Positions 35,089-46,207 are shown, counted from the stretch's first letter. The stretch is DNA of 64,000 bases from Deinococcus carri (GCF_039545055.1 NZ_BAABRP010000004.1:23501-87500); one strand, 5' to 3'. Program-made: numbers and translations. Notes: generated by a model not told the origin, from the letters alone.

Positions 35089-38000
35089 TCAGCGGACCAC
35101 GAGCAGCTTGAGGATGGACGTCTTGCTTCCCGTGTCGCCCGTGGCCGTGAGGGTCACGTCGTAGGTGCCGGGGGCCGTGCCCGCCGGGACGGTGAAGTCC
35201 AGTTCGGCCCGCCCGGCATTGAGGGTGGGGGTCAGGGTCTGGCCCAGCATCTCCACCCGCAGGGTGCGCGCGCCGGGGGCCTGCACGGTCAGGTGCACCT
35301 GGCCCGCCGGAACCGCCGTGCCCGGCGAGAGGCGGCCCAGCACGGCCAGCGTGCCGCTCGTGTAGGTCGTGACGGCCTGGCGGGGCGGCAACGTGGCTCC
35401 CAGCGACACGCTGGGGGGCCGCTCGCCCGCCCGCAGTTCCAGCCGGACGGCCTGCCCGGTGGGGACATAGCCCTCGGGGAGGTTGGCGGGGTTCAGGGCC
35501 AGGGTGTAGGTGCCCGGTGGGAGCGTGCCCAGGCGCAGGTAGCCGCGGCTGTCGGCCTGCACGTTGCGGCTCACCGCCCCCGACAGGATCACGCCCGCGT
35601 AGGGGATGGCCTCCTCGCCCGCACCGGGGGTGCCGCTCCGGTCGGCGTCGTGGAAGATCAGCACCTCCAGGTTCACGACCGGCGCAAAGGCGACGTTCTG
35701 CTCGGTCCGCCCGTTCTCGGTGACCTTCACAGTCGGGGTGGAGAGGGCCTCCAGGGTGGCGGGCAACCCCGCCGGGAAGGCGAGCGGGTAGGCCCCCACC
35801 GGAGCGCGCACGCGGTAGCGGCCCTGCGCGTCCGACACGCCGCTGGCCGTGCCCACCCGCACGGTCACGCCCGGCAGCCCCGCCTCGCCCTCGTCGCGCT
35901 GGCCGTTCAGGTTGCTGTCGCGGTACAGCACGCCCTGCACCTCCCCACCGATGCGGCCCCCGAAGGTCCGGACCAGCAGGTCGGGCGTGGCGAGCACCCG
36001 CGTCAAGTCGTAGGTCACGCCGACCCGGACGCCCTGGGTCAGGCCACCCGCCGCCAGCCCGTTCGGGGCGTAGAGGCGGTATCCGGCACTGAGGTTCAGG
36101 CCCGGCAGCCCCACGTCCCGGACGCCGAAGGTCAGGCCGAGTTGATCGGGCGAGCGCACGCTCTCGCCCAGGGTCAGCGAGGCGTGGCTGTAGTCCAGCC
36201 GGGTGCTGAAGCGGTCGTTCCAGTCCCGCGTCCACGACAAGGCCAGCGCGTGCGTGATGCCCAGGCCATTTCCAGCGAGGGCCAGCCCGGTCCGGCGCTC
36301 GTAGCTGTACTGCGCCGTGAAGGTGTTGCGGTTCCAGGCATATTCGCCGGTCAGGCCGAAAAACAGCCGGTCGCGGTTCACGCCGGTGGGGGCCGGGTCG
36401 CGTGCCCACTGCGCCGAGCCGGAGGCGCGTAGTGTCCCCACGCTCAGGGCGGCGCTGGCGTCCAGCGTCTGGGCCAGCGCGCCTGGCGTATCGTCGTCGG
36501 AGGCCAGGGTGTAGGCCGCCGAGGTGACCAGCGAGCCGCTCCGCACCCGAAAGGCCGGGGGCGTGATGCCCGCCGTGACCTGCCAGGCGGTGGCCGTTTC
36601 CGGCACCGTGCCCCCCTGCACGCGCCCCGAGAGGCTGGCCCCCAGGCCGCCCTGACCGCTGTAGAGCAGCAGGCCCGAAGCGTTCCAGAGCAGGCCGCCG
36701 GGCTGAAGCTGCACGCTGGCCGCCGCCCGGACCCCAAAGGGCCGCAGACTGCTGAGGCCCCCCGACAGCCCGAAGGTATGTATCCCCGCCAGACTCCCGC
36801 TGTAGGTCTGGGTCAGGTCGAAGGTGGGGGTGGCGTAGGTGAGCTGCTCGGTGCCGAACAGGGTGCCCTGGTAGCGGCCCTCGGTGCTGAAACCCACGCC
36901 GCTCAGGCCCAGGTTCAGACCCAGGTTCGGGGACAGGCGGCGGCCATAGCGCACGCCCAGCGTGTCGGTGCGGCGGCTCTGGCCCGCCACACTCAGGCCG
37001 CTGGTCGCGGCGTCGATGTCCAGCGTGCCGCCCGCCAGCGGCGTGCTGGCTCCCAGTCCCGCGCCGTAGAGCCGCCCGTCCGGCAGGGCGCGGTACTGGG
37101 CGCGCGGGCTGAGCCGCCACTTCCCGGCCAGCACCACGGCGCTCACGCCGAAGCTGTCCCGGCCCCCGTCCAGACTCAGGGACCAGCGTTTGCCGTCCAG
37201 CCGCAGTCCAAAAGTAAGGTTGCTCGGCAGCGGCCGGTCCAGGCTGCCGTCCAGGCCGGAGACGCTGGCCCCGCCCTTCACGTAGTCGGAAAGCTGGCCG
37301 GCGACGCTGGGCTGGAGGGCATAGCGCAGGTAGGTGCTGCGGCCCGCCGGGGACCAGTCCGCGCCCGCCTCGACCGCCGAATGCACGCTGAAGATCAGGC
37401 GCGGTCCCTCGATGGCCGCCGCACTGCGCCCGGCCAGCGAGGTAAAGGTGCTGTCGGTACGCGTGCGTGCCACGGCCTCCGGATCATGCGAGGACACGGC
37501 CTCCAGGAAGAAGATGTAGCGGTAGCCCTCGGAGACGCTGTCGAGCTTGAGGGAGACGGTCACCGTGCGGGTTTCGCCGGGTTGCAGCGTGACCTCGTTC
37601 GCGCTGAGCTGGGGGCGACGGTCCACGTTGGTGACGCTCAGGCGCACCGTGTCGGTCTGGTTGCCCAGGTTCGTGACCTCCAGCGGAAAACTCAGGATCT
37701 GGCCGGGTGTTCCCGTGATCAGCGGCGGGCTGCGCAGGGCGACGCGCGCCCGCGGCAACACCCGCACCGCCGCCTGGGTCCGCGCCACCTCGCTGCCGCC
37801 CCGCAGCGCCCGCAGCACAATCGGGGGGGACTCGCCCGCCGGGGCCAGGGCCGGAACCCGCAGGGTCACCGGGATCAGCGTGCTGCCGCCCAGTTGCAGG
37901 GTGCGGGTGCGCGTGACCGGCTCCCAGCCGGCCGGACTCAGCACCTCGAACACGTATTCGCCCTGGCCCTGCACCGTGAAGGTCAGCGTGGCGTAGCCGT

Positions 38001-38127
38001 CCGGCAGCGCCTCACGGGTCGCCGGGGCCGTCACGGTCAGGCCCGCCGACTGCGCCAGGGCCGTCAGCGGCGGCAGGGCGGGTGGGGCGAGCAGCAGCAG
38101 CGCCAGCAGGGTGAGGCGGCGGGACAT
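35089..38127 (-). CDS. Usher/beta-barrel-like secreted protein, copy 2 (complete)
   Basis: 1012 aa with a signal peptide (LTLLALLLLAPPALPPLTALA). Two Ig/NEW3-like domains (about 28-110 and 125-215; VTNLGNQTDTVRLSVT), then about 450 residues of alternating strands rich in Gly and aromatics (LGVRYGRRLSPNLGLNLGLS, YGAGLGAST) like an outer-membrane barrel. Two SdrD/Cna-B-like domains follow (about 725-810 and 815-890), each opening with an acidic loop (RDSNLNGQRDEGEAGLPGV, HDADRSGTPGAGEEAIPYAG), and a last beta domain. Same place in its operon as the truncated protein at 1-2021. Inference: the export or anchoring platform for the subunit at 39957-40874. No classical FimD motif or C-terminal aromatic residue is seen. 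Confidence 0.75.
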   Translation of the reverse strand: MSRRLTLLALLLLAPPALPPLTALAQSAGLTVTAPATREALPDGYATLTFTVQGQGEYVFEVLSPAGWEPVTRTRTLQLGGSTLIPVTLRVPALAPAGESPPIVLRALRGGSEVARTQAAVRVLPRARVALRSPPLITGTPGQILSFPLEVTNLGNQTDTVRLSVTNVDRRPQLSANEVTLQPGETRTVTVSLKLDSVSEGYRYIFFLEAVSSHDPEAVARTRTDSTFTSLAGRSAAAIEGPRLIFSVHSAVEAGADWSPAGRSTYLRYALQPSVAGQLSDYVKGGASVSGLDGSLDRPLPSNLTFGLRLDGKRWSLSLDGGRDSFGVSAVVLAGKWRLSPRAQYRALPDGRLYGAGLGASTPLAGGTLDIDAATSGLSVAGQSRRTDTLGVRYGRRLSPNLGLNLGLSGVGFSTEGRYQGTLFGTEQLTYATPTFDLTQTYSGSLAGIHTFGLSGGLSSLRPFGVRAAASVQLQPGGLLWNASGLLLYSGQGGLGASLSGRVQGGTVPETATAWQVTAGITPPAFRVRSGSLVTSAAYTLASDDDTPGALAQTLDASAALSVGTLRASGSAQWARDPAPTGVNRDRLFFGLTGEYAWNRNTFTAQYSYERRTGLALAGNGLGITHALALSWTRDWNDRFSTRLDYSHASLTLGESVRSPDQLGLTFGVRDVGLPGLNLSAGYRLYAPNGLAAGGLTQGVRVGVTYDLTRVLATPDLLVRTFGGRIGGEVQGVLYRDSNLNGQRDEGEAGLPGVTVRVGTASGVSDAQGRYRVRAPVGAYPLAFPAGLPATLEALSTPTVKVTENGRTEQNVAFAPVVNLEVLIFHDADRSGTPGAGEEAIPYAGVILSGAVSRNVQADSRGYLRLGTLPPGTYTLALNPANLPEGYVPTGQAVRLELRAGERPPSVSLGATLPPRQAVTTYTSGTLAVLGRLSPGTAVPAGQVHLTVQAPGARTLRVEMLGQTLTPTLNAGRAELDFTVPAGTAPGTYDVTLTATGDTGSKTSILKLLVVR

Positions 38128-38221
38128 GCAGAGAACTCCTTCCCCGTGGGGCAGCGGGGACCGCGGACTCAGGACAACAGCTCAGGGCCAGATCATCAGG
38201 GCCAGACCGGGAAACGCAGCC

Positions 38222-38797
38222 TCAGGGCAAAACCAGGGCCGTAAAGGCCACGTCGAAGGCGTAGGCCCCGCCCGCCTCCGCGCCGGTCAGGTCCAGCGCG
38301 AACTCGATCTTCAGCGGCAGCCAGCCCAGCGACGGCCCGACATTGCTCAGGACCACCTGCGGCGTGCCGGTCACCTCGGTCCAGGGACCGTCGTTGACGC
38401 GGTAGTGCAGTTGCTGGCTGGGCAGCGCGCGGCCCTGGGCGTCGGGCTGGGTACGCACCTCCATCTGCACGGTCCAGGGCCGGGACGCATTGGAAAACAC
38501 GCTGAAGGCCTGCGGGGCCGACAGGTAGCGCACCGGGAACTGGGCGGGCGGATAGTTGGCCGGATTGATCTCAAAGGTCACGGGGGTTCCCGGTCGGCGA
38601 ATGGAAATCACATCCGGGATCAGGGGGCGCACGGCCGCGTCCGTTTCCGCCGGGGCGGGGGCCGGGCTACCGGGCAGCGGCACACCGGGCAGCGGGGGCA
38701 CGCCCGGCAGGGTGCCCTGGGCGCGGCCACCCGTCAGCAGCAGGGCCAGCAGCAGCGCGGACAGCCGGGCGGTGGGCAGCGGGCGTGCGCGGCTCAC
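38222..38797 (-). CDS. Small secreted protein of usher-like operon 2
   Basis: 191 aa with a signal peptide (PTARLSALLLALLLTGGRA) and a Pro/Gly linker (LPGVPPLPGVPLPGSPAPAPAE). The globular part includes FSVFSNASRPWTVQMEV and LHYRVNDGPWTEV, the latter shared with the paralogue at 2023-2601. The GTG at 38797 overlaps the chaperone stop as GTGA. Possibly a minor fibre subunit or adaptor; no family recognised. The 94-bp gap to the usher-like gene contains no obvious signal. Confidence 0.72.
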   Translation of the reverse strand: MSRARPLPTARLSALLLALLLTGGRAQGTLPGVPPLPGVPLPGSPAPAPAETDAAVRPLIPDVISIRRPGTPVTFEINPANYPPAQFPVRYLSAPQAFSVFSNASRPWTVQMEVRTQPDAQGRALPSQQLHYRVNDGPWTEVTGTPQVVLSNVGPSLGWLPLKIEFALDLTGAEAGGAYAFDVAFTALVLP

Positions 38798-39705
38798 GGC
38801 TTGCCTCCCGGCCCTCCCGTGGTGCCCGCCGGGGCCGTGGCGGGTGCAGGTGTGGCGGCGGGCGCGGCGGCAGGTGTGGCGGCCTGAGAGCGGGCCTTGA
38901 GGTCAAAGGGCAGGGTCACCACATGCTCGCCCAGGATGTCCTTGTTCTTGTCGCCGTTGTTCAGGATGACCAGGGCGCTGTACTGCCCTTTGGGCACGGG
39001 TCCGGCCCAGGCCGACTTGAGCAGCACCGTGCGGCCCGGCAGCGCCACGGTCAGTTCCAGCGGGAGGGTCGCCACGAGGTCGCCCCTGGCGTCGCGCAGT
39101 TCGACCCGGCCCCGCACCCCGGTGGCGGCGTTGCCGGTGTTGGCGTACTGCACGGCCAGTTGATAAATATCCGTCTCGTTTTTGGGGGGGGCATCAAAAA
39201 TCCCGGTGATGCTGCCCTCGGCCTTGATGGGCTGCACATTCACGTACATGGTGTGCGCCACCCGCAACCGGAAGGAGGCGAGCGTCTTGCCGGGAACCGC
39301 CGCCGGGTCCTGGGCCTCGAACATCAGCATGGCCCAGTGGGTGCCGGGCGCAGCGTTCGGCGGAATCTGAATGGTGTAGCGGACCTGCTTGGTTTCCAGG
39401 CCGCCCAGCTCGATCTCGGAGGGCGTGAAGGTGGTCCAGGGGGCGCTGCTTTCCTTGACGGTCCCTACCGGCGGAAACTCGGTTTCGCCCGTCTCACCGA
39501 TGTTCATGTCCGAGAGGTACGCGACGATCCGCAGCTTCTGGGCCGTGCTGTTGGGGTTGTAGATGTTCAGGACCTGGGTGATCGCCTGGCCGGGCGCGGC
39601 GCTAAAGAGCTTGGTGATCGGGTCGACCCCGACCGTGGCCTGTGCGGCCGCAGTCGCGGGCAGCAGGGAAAGCAGCAGGGGAAGCAGACGGGCAAGGGGA
39701 CGCAT
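38794..39705 (-). CDS. PapD-like periplasmic chaperone, operon 2
   Basis: 303 aa with a signal peptide (LARLLPLLLSLLPATAAA). Ig-like strands with ITQVLNIYNPNSTAQKLRIVAYL, WTTFTPSEIELGGLETKQVRYTIQIPPNAAPGTHWAMLMFE, clearly paralogous to 2598-3449. The C-terminus is an Ala/Pro-rich tail (about 25 residues), which the other copy lacks. Follows the subunit gene after a 251-bp gap with a terminator at 39925-39953. Confidence 0.75.
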   Translation of the reverse strand: MRPLARLLPLLLSLLPATAAAQATVGVDPITKLFSAAPGQAITQVLNIYNPNSTAQKLRIVAYLSDMNIGETGETEFPPVGTVKESSAPWTTFTPSEIELGGLETKQVRYTIQIPPNAAPGTHWAMLMFEAQDPAAVPGKTLASFRLRVAHTMYVNVQPIKAEGSITGIFDAPPKNETDIYQLAVQYANTGNAATGVRGRVELRDARGDLVATLPLELTVALPGRTVLLKSAWAGPVPKGQYSALVILNNGDKNKDILGEHVVTLPFDLKARSQAATPAAAPAATPAPATAPAGTTGGPGGKP

Positions 39706-39924
39706 GAGGCCTCCGGGTCAGGTCAGGGGGTGGGGCGGGGCGCGCGGGTGGAATCAGGGGAAAGACCTGAAACGGATTCCGGTTGAACAGTGATGCAACA
39801 ACTGCGAAACCCGGCTGGAAGGAAAGGGGACGGATTCCAGAATGAAATGAGCCTTCGGCGCTTTCCCGCAGGAGAACGGCTGGGGCCGGAATCCGTTCGA
39901 AACGGGAACGGCAGCAGAAAAGGG

Positions 39925-39953
39925 ACGACGCCCACGCGGACGCCGTCCCCCGG
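39925..39953 (-). terminator. Intrinsic terminator directly after subunit gene, operon 2
   Basis: On the minus strand, 3 bp after the stop at 39957: GGGACG, interrupted inner stem, CGTCCC, then TTTTC. It separates the subunit gene from its chaperone and usher genes, as the terminator at 3561-3604 does in operon 1. Confidence 0.75.
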
Positions 39954-39956
39954 AGT

Positions 39957-40874
39957 TCAGGGCTTGCTGGCCGTGGTGGCGTCCGAGTCACCGATCACGA
40001 AGGCCGAGGCCTTGGATTCCAGCGTGTAGGTCAGGATGGCGTTGTTGTCGCCCGCCTTGTCGCCGTCCACGACCACCGCGATCACGACCAGATCGTCGAG
40101 CCAGCTGGTGTTCTGGCGGCAGAACTTGGTCGCGTTGCTGGTCACCGTCTTGTCGGTGAAGGTGACGTTGCCCGCCGCGCGTGCGCCGGTGGTGCCCTGG
40201 GTCAGCCGCATGGGAATCAGCTCGCGCGTCGCGCCGACGGGCAGCCGGTAGAGGCCGGTCCCCTCGCCCCAGGTGTCACAGGGGTTGTCCTGGATGTACA
40301 TCATCTGGCGGCCCATATCGGCGTTGGCACCGGTCGGGGTGTTGCGGCTCACGCTGAGCTTGAAGTTGCCCACGTTGGAGAATTTCTGGATGATGAAGCT
40401 CCGGTAGCACACGAAGTAGGCCTTGCTGGCGTTGTCCACCTCGGCCCCCGCGCTCGCCTGCGTGACCGGCGGGTACGAGGTGACCTTGGCTCCGCCGTCG
40501 ATGCTGACCTTGCCGAAGGTGTTGGCATCCGGGATGTACTTGGTGCCCAGCGGCAGGGTCTGGGTCTGGTTCCAGAAGTCGGTGCCGAGCTGGGAATCGA
40601 CGTCCGTCCCGTTCCCCTTGCCGTAGGCGCAGTACCAGGTGCCGTCCTGGTTCGCCAGTTGCGAGATGTCGAAGGTCAGTTGCGTGGCGTCGAGGTGAAG
40701 CGCGGTCGCCTGCGGCAGTTTGAGGTTGACGGTCTGCGTCACACTGGCGGTCGTGGTGCCTGTCGCAACGGCGTCCGGCCCGCCGGTTTCCCCGGACTTG
40801 GGGCTGGTGGTGATGGTCTGGGCGCTGGCAACGGCGAGCGTCATCAGTGCGGCGGTCATCCAGAATTTACGCAT
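39957..40874 (-). CDS. Secreted major subunit-like protein, operon 2
   Basis: 305 aa from the ATG at 40874 (AAAAGGGGAAAAG upstream; the longer frame to 40979 lacks signal character). Signal peptide FWMTAALMTLAVASA. Ser/Thr/Asn-rich beta protein with four cysteines (WYCAY, FVCYR, NPCDT, KFCRQ). The segments VTQTVNLKLPQATALHLDATQLTF, FIIQKFSNVGNFKLSVSRN and SWLDDLVVIAVVVDGD align with the subunit at 3696-4577. First in its operon with a terminator right behind it, consistent with high expression. Pilin-like or surface-fibre role is inferred. Confidence 0.75.
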   Translation of the reverse strand: MRKFWMTAALMTLAVASAQTITTSPKSGETGGPDAVATGTTTASVTQTVNLKLPQATALHLDATQLTFDISQLANQDGTWYCAYGKGNGTDVDSQLGTDFWNQTQTLPLGTKYIPDANTFGKVSIDGGAKVTSYPPVTQASAGAEVDNASKAYFVCYRSFIIQKFSNVGNFKLSVSRNTPTGANADMGRQMMYIQDNPCDTWGEGTGLYRLPVGATRELIPMRLTQGTTGARAAGNVTFTDKTVTSNATKFCRQNTSWLDDLVVIAVVVDGDKAGDNNAILTYTLESKASAFVIGDSDATTASKP

Positions 40875-41521
40875 GTTCTTTTCCCCTTTTCCTTCCCTGC
40901 TCGCGGTGATCTGCCGGTAAACCGAACCCCCCCTGGGCCTGATCTCTGCGCATCGTCCCCCTTGCAAGAACCTCTGCACGTCTGCGCTCCGTTTCCTGCG
41001 TGCGCCGTCAGGGTAATGAACAGCGCGTTACAGCCCGGTTAAAATCCACATAAAGTCCTCACCGGGTGTCTCACCGCTCAGAAAGCCCGTGCACCCGCCC
41101 CCACCCCAGCTTTCCCAGGGAGCTATCAAACGGGGAAATGCGTCCTGCACGCTATTGCGCTGTGGCTCGGCCTCGCGGGAAACACCTGCCACCACCCCTG
41201 CTTAGCGAAAGGAAGGAATGTCAGGACACCCAGGAGGCGTTAATTTTTGAAGACACCCTCATGTGAGTGGAAGGCAGGAGAAGGAAAAAGCCTCTCCAGG
41301 AAAGGCTTTCTGCAATTAACGTCTCTTATGGGCTGAGAAACGCCATATTCATGTTGAATGGACCTTGCCCTCATAGATTTCTCTGGGCCAAGGCGGCGCT
41401 CAGGTGCGTTGCCGCATGTCTCGGGCGACAACTCTACGGAGCGCCGCCCTCATTACGGGTTCTCACTCTGTTCGGCCCAGAAAGGTTGCCGAACCTTTCT
41501 GGGCGACGCCCAAAACCGTTC
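40875..41521. promoter_or_regulatory. Control region of subunit operon 2 and downstream repeats
   Basis: 647 bp without a credible gene. The minus-strand motif AGGACTT (41059-41053), TTTTA and TAACGC (41030-41025) matches the arrangement upstream of the operon 1 subunit (4695-4664); spacing differs by 3 bp. A minus-strand terminator for the kinase operon lies at 41286-41309 (AAAGCCT/AGGCTTT followed by TTTTTCC). The interspersed repeat copy B occupies 41423-41510. Confidence 0.5.
41423..41510 (+). repeat. Interspersed intergenic repeat (SNR-like), copy B
   Basis: Same element as 22418-22505: GCCGCCCTCATTACGG, GTTCTCACT and the intact 13-bp hairpin GCCCAGAAAGGTT / AACCTTTCTGGGC (41475-41504). 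It lies 11 bp past the stop of the kinase gene at 41522, so it may double as a terminator. Confidence 0.7.
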
Positions 41522-42433
41522 CTAGCGCGCTGTCCCGTTATGGGCTAGGGCAAAGCGGGCCGCCGTCTCCGCATGGTCCCGCCACGCCACCGTGACGCCG
41601 GGAAGCTGGCGGACCAGCGCGGCGGGAAACAGTGGGCTGACCCGGAGTGCGCCCCCCGTCGCCGTGACCGGCAGGAGACCGGCCCGCCCCTGCACCCGCC
41701 GCGCCAGGTCCGCGAGCGAGCGGGACGCCTCGTCCAGCAGGTGCGCGGCTACCACGTCCCCCCGGTCGGCGGCGCGGCCCACGGCGGGCGCGAGGGAGGC
41801 AATGGCGGCGGCCCCCGGCCTGCCGTAGGCGAAGGCCCGCAGCGTGTCCCAGTCCAGGCCGCCCGTGAGCGCGGCGAGTTCTTCGGCCAGCGGCGAGGAC
41901 GGCACCTCCCCGGCATCCAGCGCGTCTGTCACCCAGCGCAGGGCCGCCCGCCCCAGGCTGAAGCCGCCTCCGTCGTCCCCCAGGCGGTAGCCGCGGCCCC
42001 CTGCCCGGAACACCACTCCGTCCCCGGCGACGTGATAGGCGATACTGCCCGTCCCCGCGTACAGCAGAATGCCCGCCCCCGGCGCGAGGTGGGCGCGGTA
42101 GGCGAGGTCGAGGTCGCCCTCCACGCTCACCCGTGCGGCGGGCAGGCCGAAGGTCTGGGCCAACGTGTCGCTGACGACAGCCGCGAACGGTGTCCCGGCA
42201 CTCAGGCCGGGCAGACCGGCGTGCAGCAGGTCGGGCCGGGCGGGGAGAGCTTCTGCCAGGGCCGCGAGGGCCGCTCTCCCCAGTTCGGTGGACAGCAGCG
42301 CGGCGGTGAGGGGTGGGGCCACCCCCCCGGCCAGCCCCTCATCCCCCCGGACCAGCGCCCACTGCGTGCCGCTGCCCCCGGCATCCAGTCCCAGCGCGAG
42401 GAGAGACTGAGGGGAAACAAGCGGCCGCCTCAG
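41522..42433 (-). CDS. BadF/BadG-family amino-sugar kinase (GlcNAc or MurNAc kinase)
   Basis: 303 aa if started at the CTG at 42433, which overlaps the upstream stop as CTGA. The first standard start, GTG at 42322, would cut off the phosphate-1 motif ALGLDAGGSGTQWAL, clearly encoded in frame upstream, so translation must begin earlier from a non-ATG codon (42433 or CTG 42394) or the sequence has an indel; a TTG at 42420 lies in another frame. Later motifs: ILLYAGTGSIAYHV and GYRLGDDGGGFSLGRAAL, typical of the N-acetylglucosamine kinase branch. The family includes clostridial MurK, which phosphorylates MurNAc and GlcNAc. Context with MurQ and AnmK supports that role. Confidence 0.8.
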   Translation of the reverse strand: MRRPLVSPQSLLALGLDAGGSGTQWALVRGDEGLAGGVAPPLTAALLSTELGRAALAALAEALPARPDLLHAGLPGLSAGTPFAAVVSDTLAQTFGLPAARVSVEGDLDLAYRAHLAPGAGILLYAGTGSIAYHVAGDGVVFRAGGRGYRLGDDGGGFSLGRAALRWVTDALDAGEVPSSPLAEELAALTGGLDWDTLRAFAYGRPGAAAIASLAPAVGRAADRGDVVAAHLLDEASRSLADLARRVQGRAGLLPVTATGGALRVSPLFPAALVRQLPGVTVAWRDHAETAARFALAHNGTAR

Positions 42434-43938
42434 GGCAGGGCCAGCGGCGCGAGGTCGGTCACGCGGCCGGCCGAGGCAGTCACGAGGTCACTGTGTACCT
42501 CACTGGACACCCCGCCTGCCGCCACACGCACGGCCCGTCCGGGCACGCGCAGGAAGCCGTAGCCACCCGCCGCGTTCGTGGTTGTGCGGGCGAGTTCGCG
42601 GCCCCCCTCGTCCAGCAGGCACACCTCGCGCCCGCCCAGGGGACCGGACGCCGCCGTCAACGTGCCGCGAATCGCTCGGAAAGTCTGCGGGTCGGGCCGC
42701 ACCCAGCGGGCGGGCGCGGCGAAGGGACCGCCCGGCCCCGCCAGGGTCAGGATGAGTTCGGGCAGGGCGTCGGCGGTCGTGCGTTTGCCCGCGTTCACGT
42801 CGGCGGTGGGGGTGCGGTAGGAGTACCCGGCCCAGCCCAGGCCGCTGCTGCGTGTCTTGCGAACCTGGGCCAGCGTGCTGCGCGGGTCGTTGAGGTAGAT
42901 GGCCGCGCCGCTGACCTGGGTGGCCCACGGCGCGCGCACCTTCAGGCCCGCCGCGTAGGCCGCCCAGGTGTTGAACCACCCCGCCTGCTCGGGCACGAAG
43001 TCGCGCTTGTAGTTCATCATCACGTTCACGTCGAGGTAGCCCTCGCGCACCCAGGTGGCCCAGTCCTGCAAGACCTCGTTGTAGGTGCGAGTCGCTCGGA
43101 AGCCCTCGTCGGTGGTCGGCCCGGCCCCGTAGGTGATGGTCGCGGCGTTCACGCTCACGTCGGGCCGCACGGCCTTGACCGCCAGCGCCGTGTCGCGCAC
43201 CAGATTCGTGACCTGGGTGCGCCGCCACACGGCCCAGGCGGGATCCTCGGGGGCGGGCGTGCCCTGGGCACCCGTCTCGGCGCGGTACCGCTCCAGCGCC
43301 GTCTCGTTGTAGCCCCAGCCATTGGGGCCGCCCACCGGGTTGTAGTCGGGGTAGCGCACGCGGTCGAACTGGATGCCGTCCACATCGTAATTTTTCACGA
43401 CGCTGACGTACATGTTCCTGATGTACTCGGCGGCGTCGGGGTGGCCGGGGTCGAGGATCCAGTCCGCGCCGCCCTTGACCGTGCCGTCGAACTTCTTCAT
43501 CAGCCAGTTGTCGCGGCCCTGTCTGTCGGGGCCGTGGAGGTTGAAGGCGTGGTCCGGACTTTTCGGCGGCGTGGGCGAGTTCCAGATGGCCGTCGTGATG
43601 ATCCAGGCGTGGACCTGGATGCCCAGGGGGTGCGCCTTTTCGATCAGGTACGCCAGGGGGTCGAAGCCCTCCGGCACGGCGGGGTCGTCGGTGCGCGGCA
43701 TGGCGGCGCGGTTGCAGTAGCAGTCGCCGCGGCGGCCCACCTGCGCGAACAGCACGTTCACGTTCATGGCGCGAGCGTCCGACACCAGCCGGTCAATCTC
43801 GGCGGGCGTCTTGAGGCCGGGGCCGAAGGCGTCCACCCACAACCCGCGCAGTTCGAGCGGGGCGCTGGCGGGAATCGGCACGGGCTGCGCCCCGGCCAGG
43901 GACGCGGCGAGCAGAGCGGAAAGCAGGGCAGTCTTCAT
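42430..43938 (-). CDS. Secreted GHL10-type glycosyl hydrolase-like protein (YngK-like)
   Basis: 502 aa with a signal peptide (TALLSALLAASLAGA). TIM-barrel of the GHL10/DUF187 family (about 27-380): ELRGLWVDAFGPGLKTPAEID, NVNVLFAQVGRRGDCYC, PLGIQVHAWIIT, DGIQFDRVRYPD and GYLDVNVMMNYKRDF. A small beta domain (about 410-500) with GREVCLLDEGGRELARTTT follows. Exported, so it would act on cell-wall or environmental glycan and release sugars for the transporter upstream. In an operon with the permeases and kinase; overlaps the kinase start by 4 nt. Confidence 0.85.
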   Translation of the reverse strand: MKTALLSALLAASLAGAQPVPIPASAPLELRGLWVDAFGPGLKTPAEIDRLVSDARAMNVNVLFAQVGRRGDCYCNRAAMPRTDDPAVPEGFDPLAYLIEKAHPLGIQVHAWIITTAIWNSPTPPKSPDHAFNLHGPDRQGRDNWLMKKFDGTVKGGADWILDPGHPDAAEYIRNMYVSVVKNYDVDGIQFDRVRYPDYNPVGGPNGWGYNETALERYRAETGAQGTPAPEDPAWAVWRRTQVTNLVRDTALAVKAVRPDVSVNAATITYGAGPTTDEGFRATRTYNEVLQDWATWVREGYLDVNVMMNYKRDFVPEQAGWFNTWAAYAAGLKVRAPWATQVSGAAIYLNDPRSTLAQVRKTRSSGLGWAGYSYRTPTADVNAGKRTTADALPELILTLAGPGGPFAAPARWVRPDPQTFRAIRGTLTAASGPLGGREVCLLDEGGRELARTTTNAAGGYGFLRVPGRAVRVAAGGVSSEVHSDLVTASAGRVTDLAPLALP

Positions 43939-44012
43939 GGTGGTCTCCCCAGCATGGGCGGCGAGGTGTGATGGAGGGGCGTCAGCGGCCCTGCGCTTAC
44001 CGGCCCGGCGTT

Positions 44013-45104
<1,092 letters not shown>

Positions 45105-45117
45105 GGATGCCCCCGGT

Positions 45118-45216
45118 GGTCAGTGGTGAGTGGGAAGTGGGAAGTGGAAAAAGCGCAGCGGAGGCGGGGAGCAAAAGCCAAAGCTCCCACTAACCACGGA
45201 CCACTCACCACTAACC
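45118..45216. repeat. Intergenic inverted repeat between the permease genes
   Basis: Arms GGTCAGTGGTGAGTGG (45118-45133) and CCACTCACCACTAACC (45201-45216), one mismatch in 16 bp, with further GTGG-rich symmetry inside. Belongs to a loose family with 46208-46289 and 52040-52082, all in this gene cluster. Confidence 0.55.
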
Positions 45217-45219
45217 CCT

Positions 45220-46191
<972 letters not shown>

Positions 46192-46207
46192 AAGGGGGTT
46201 GTAGGGT

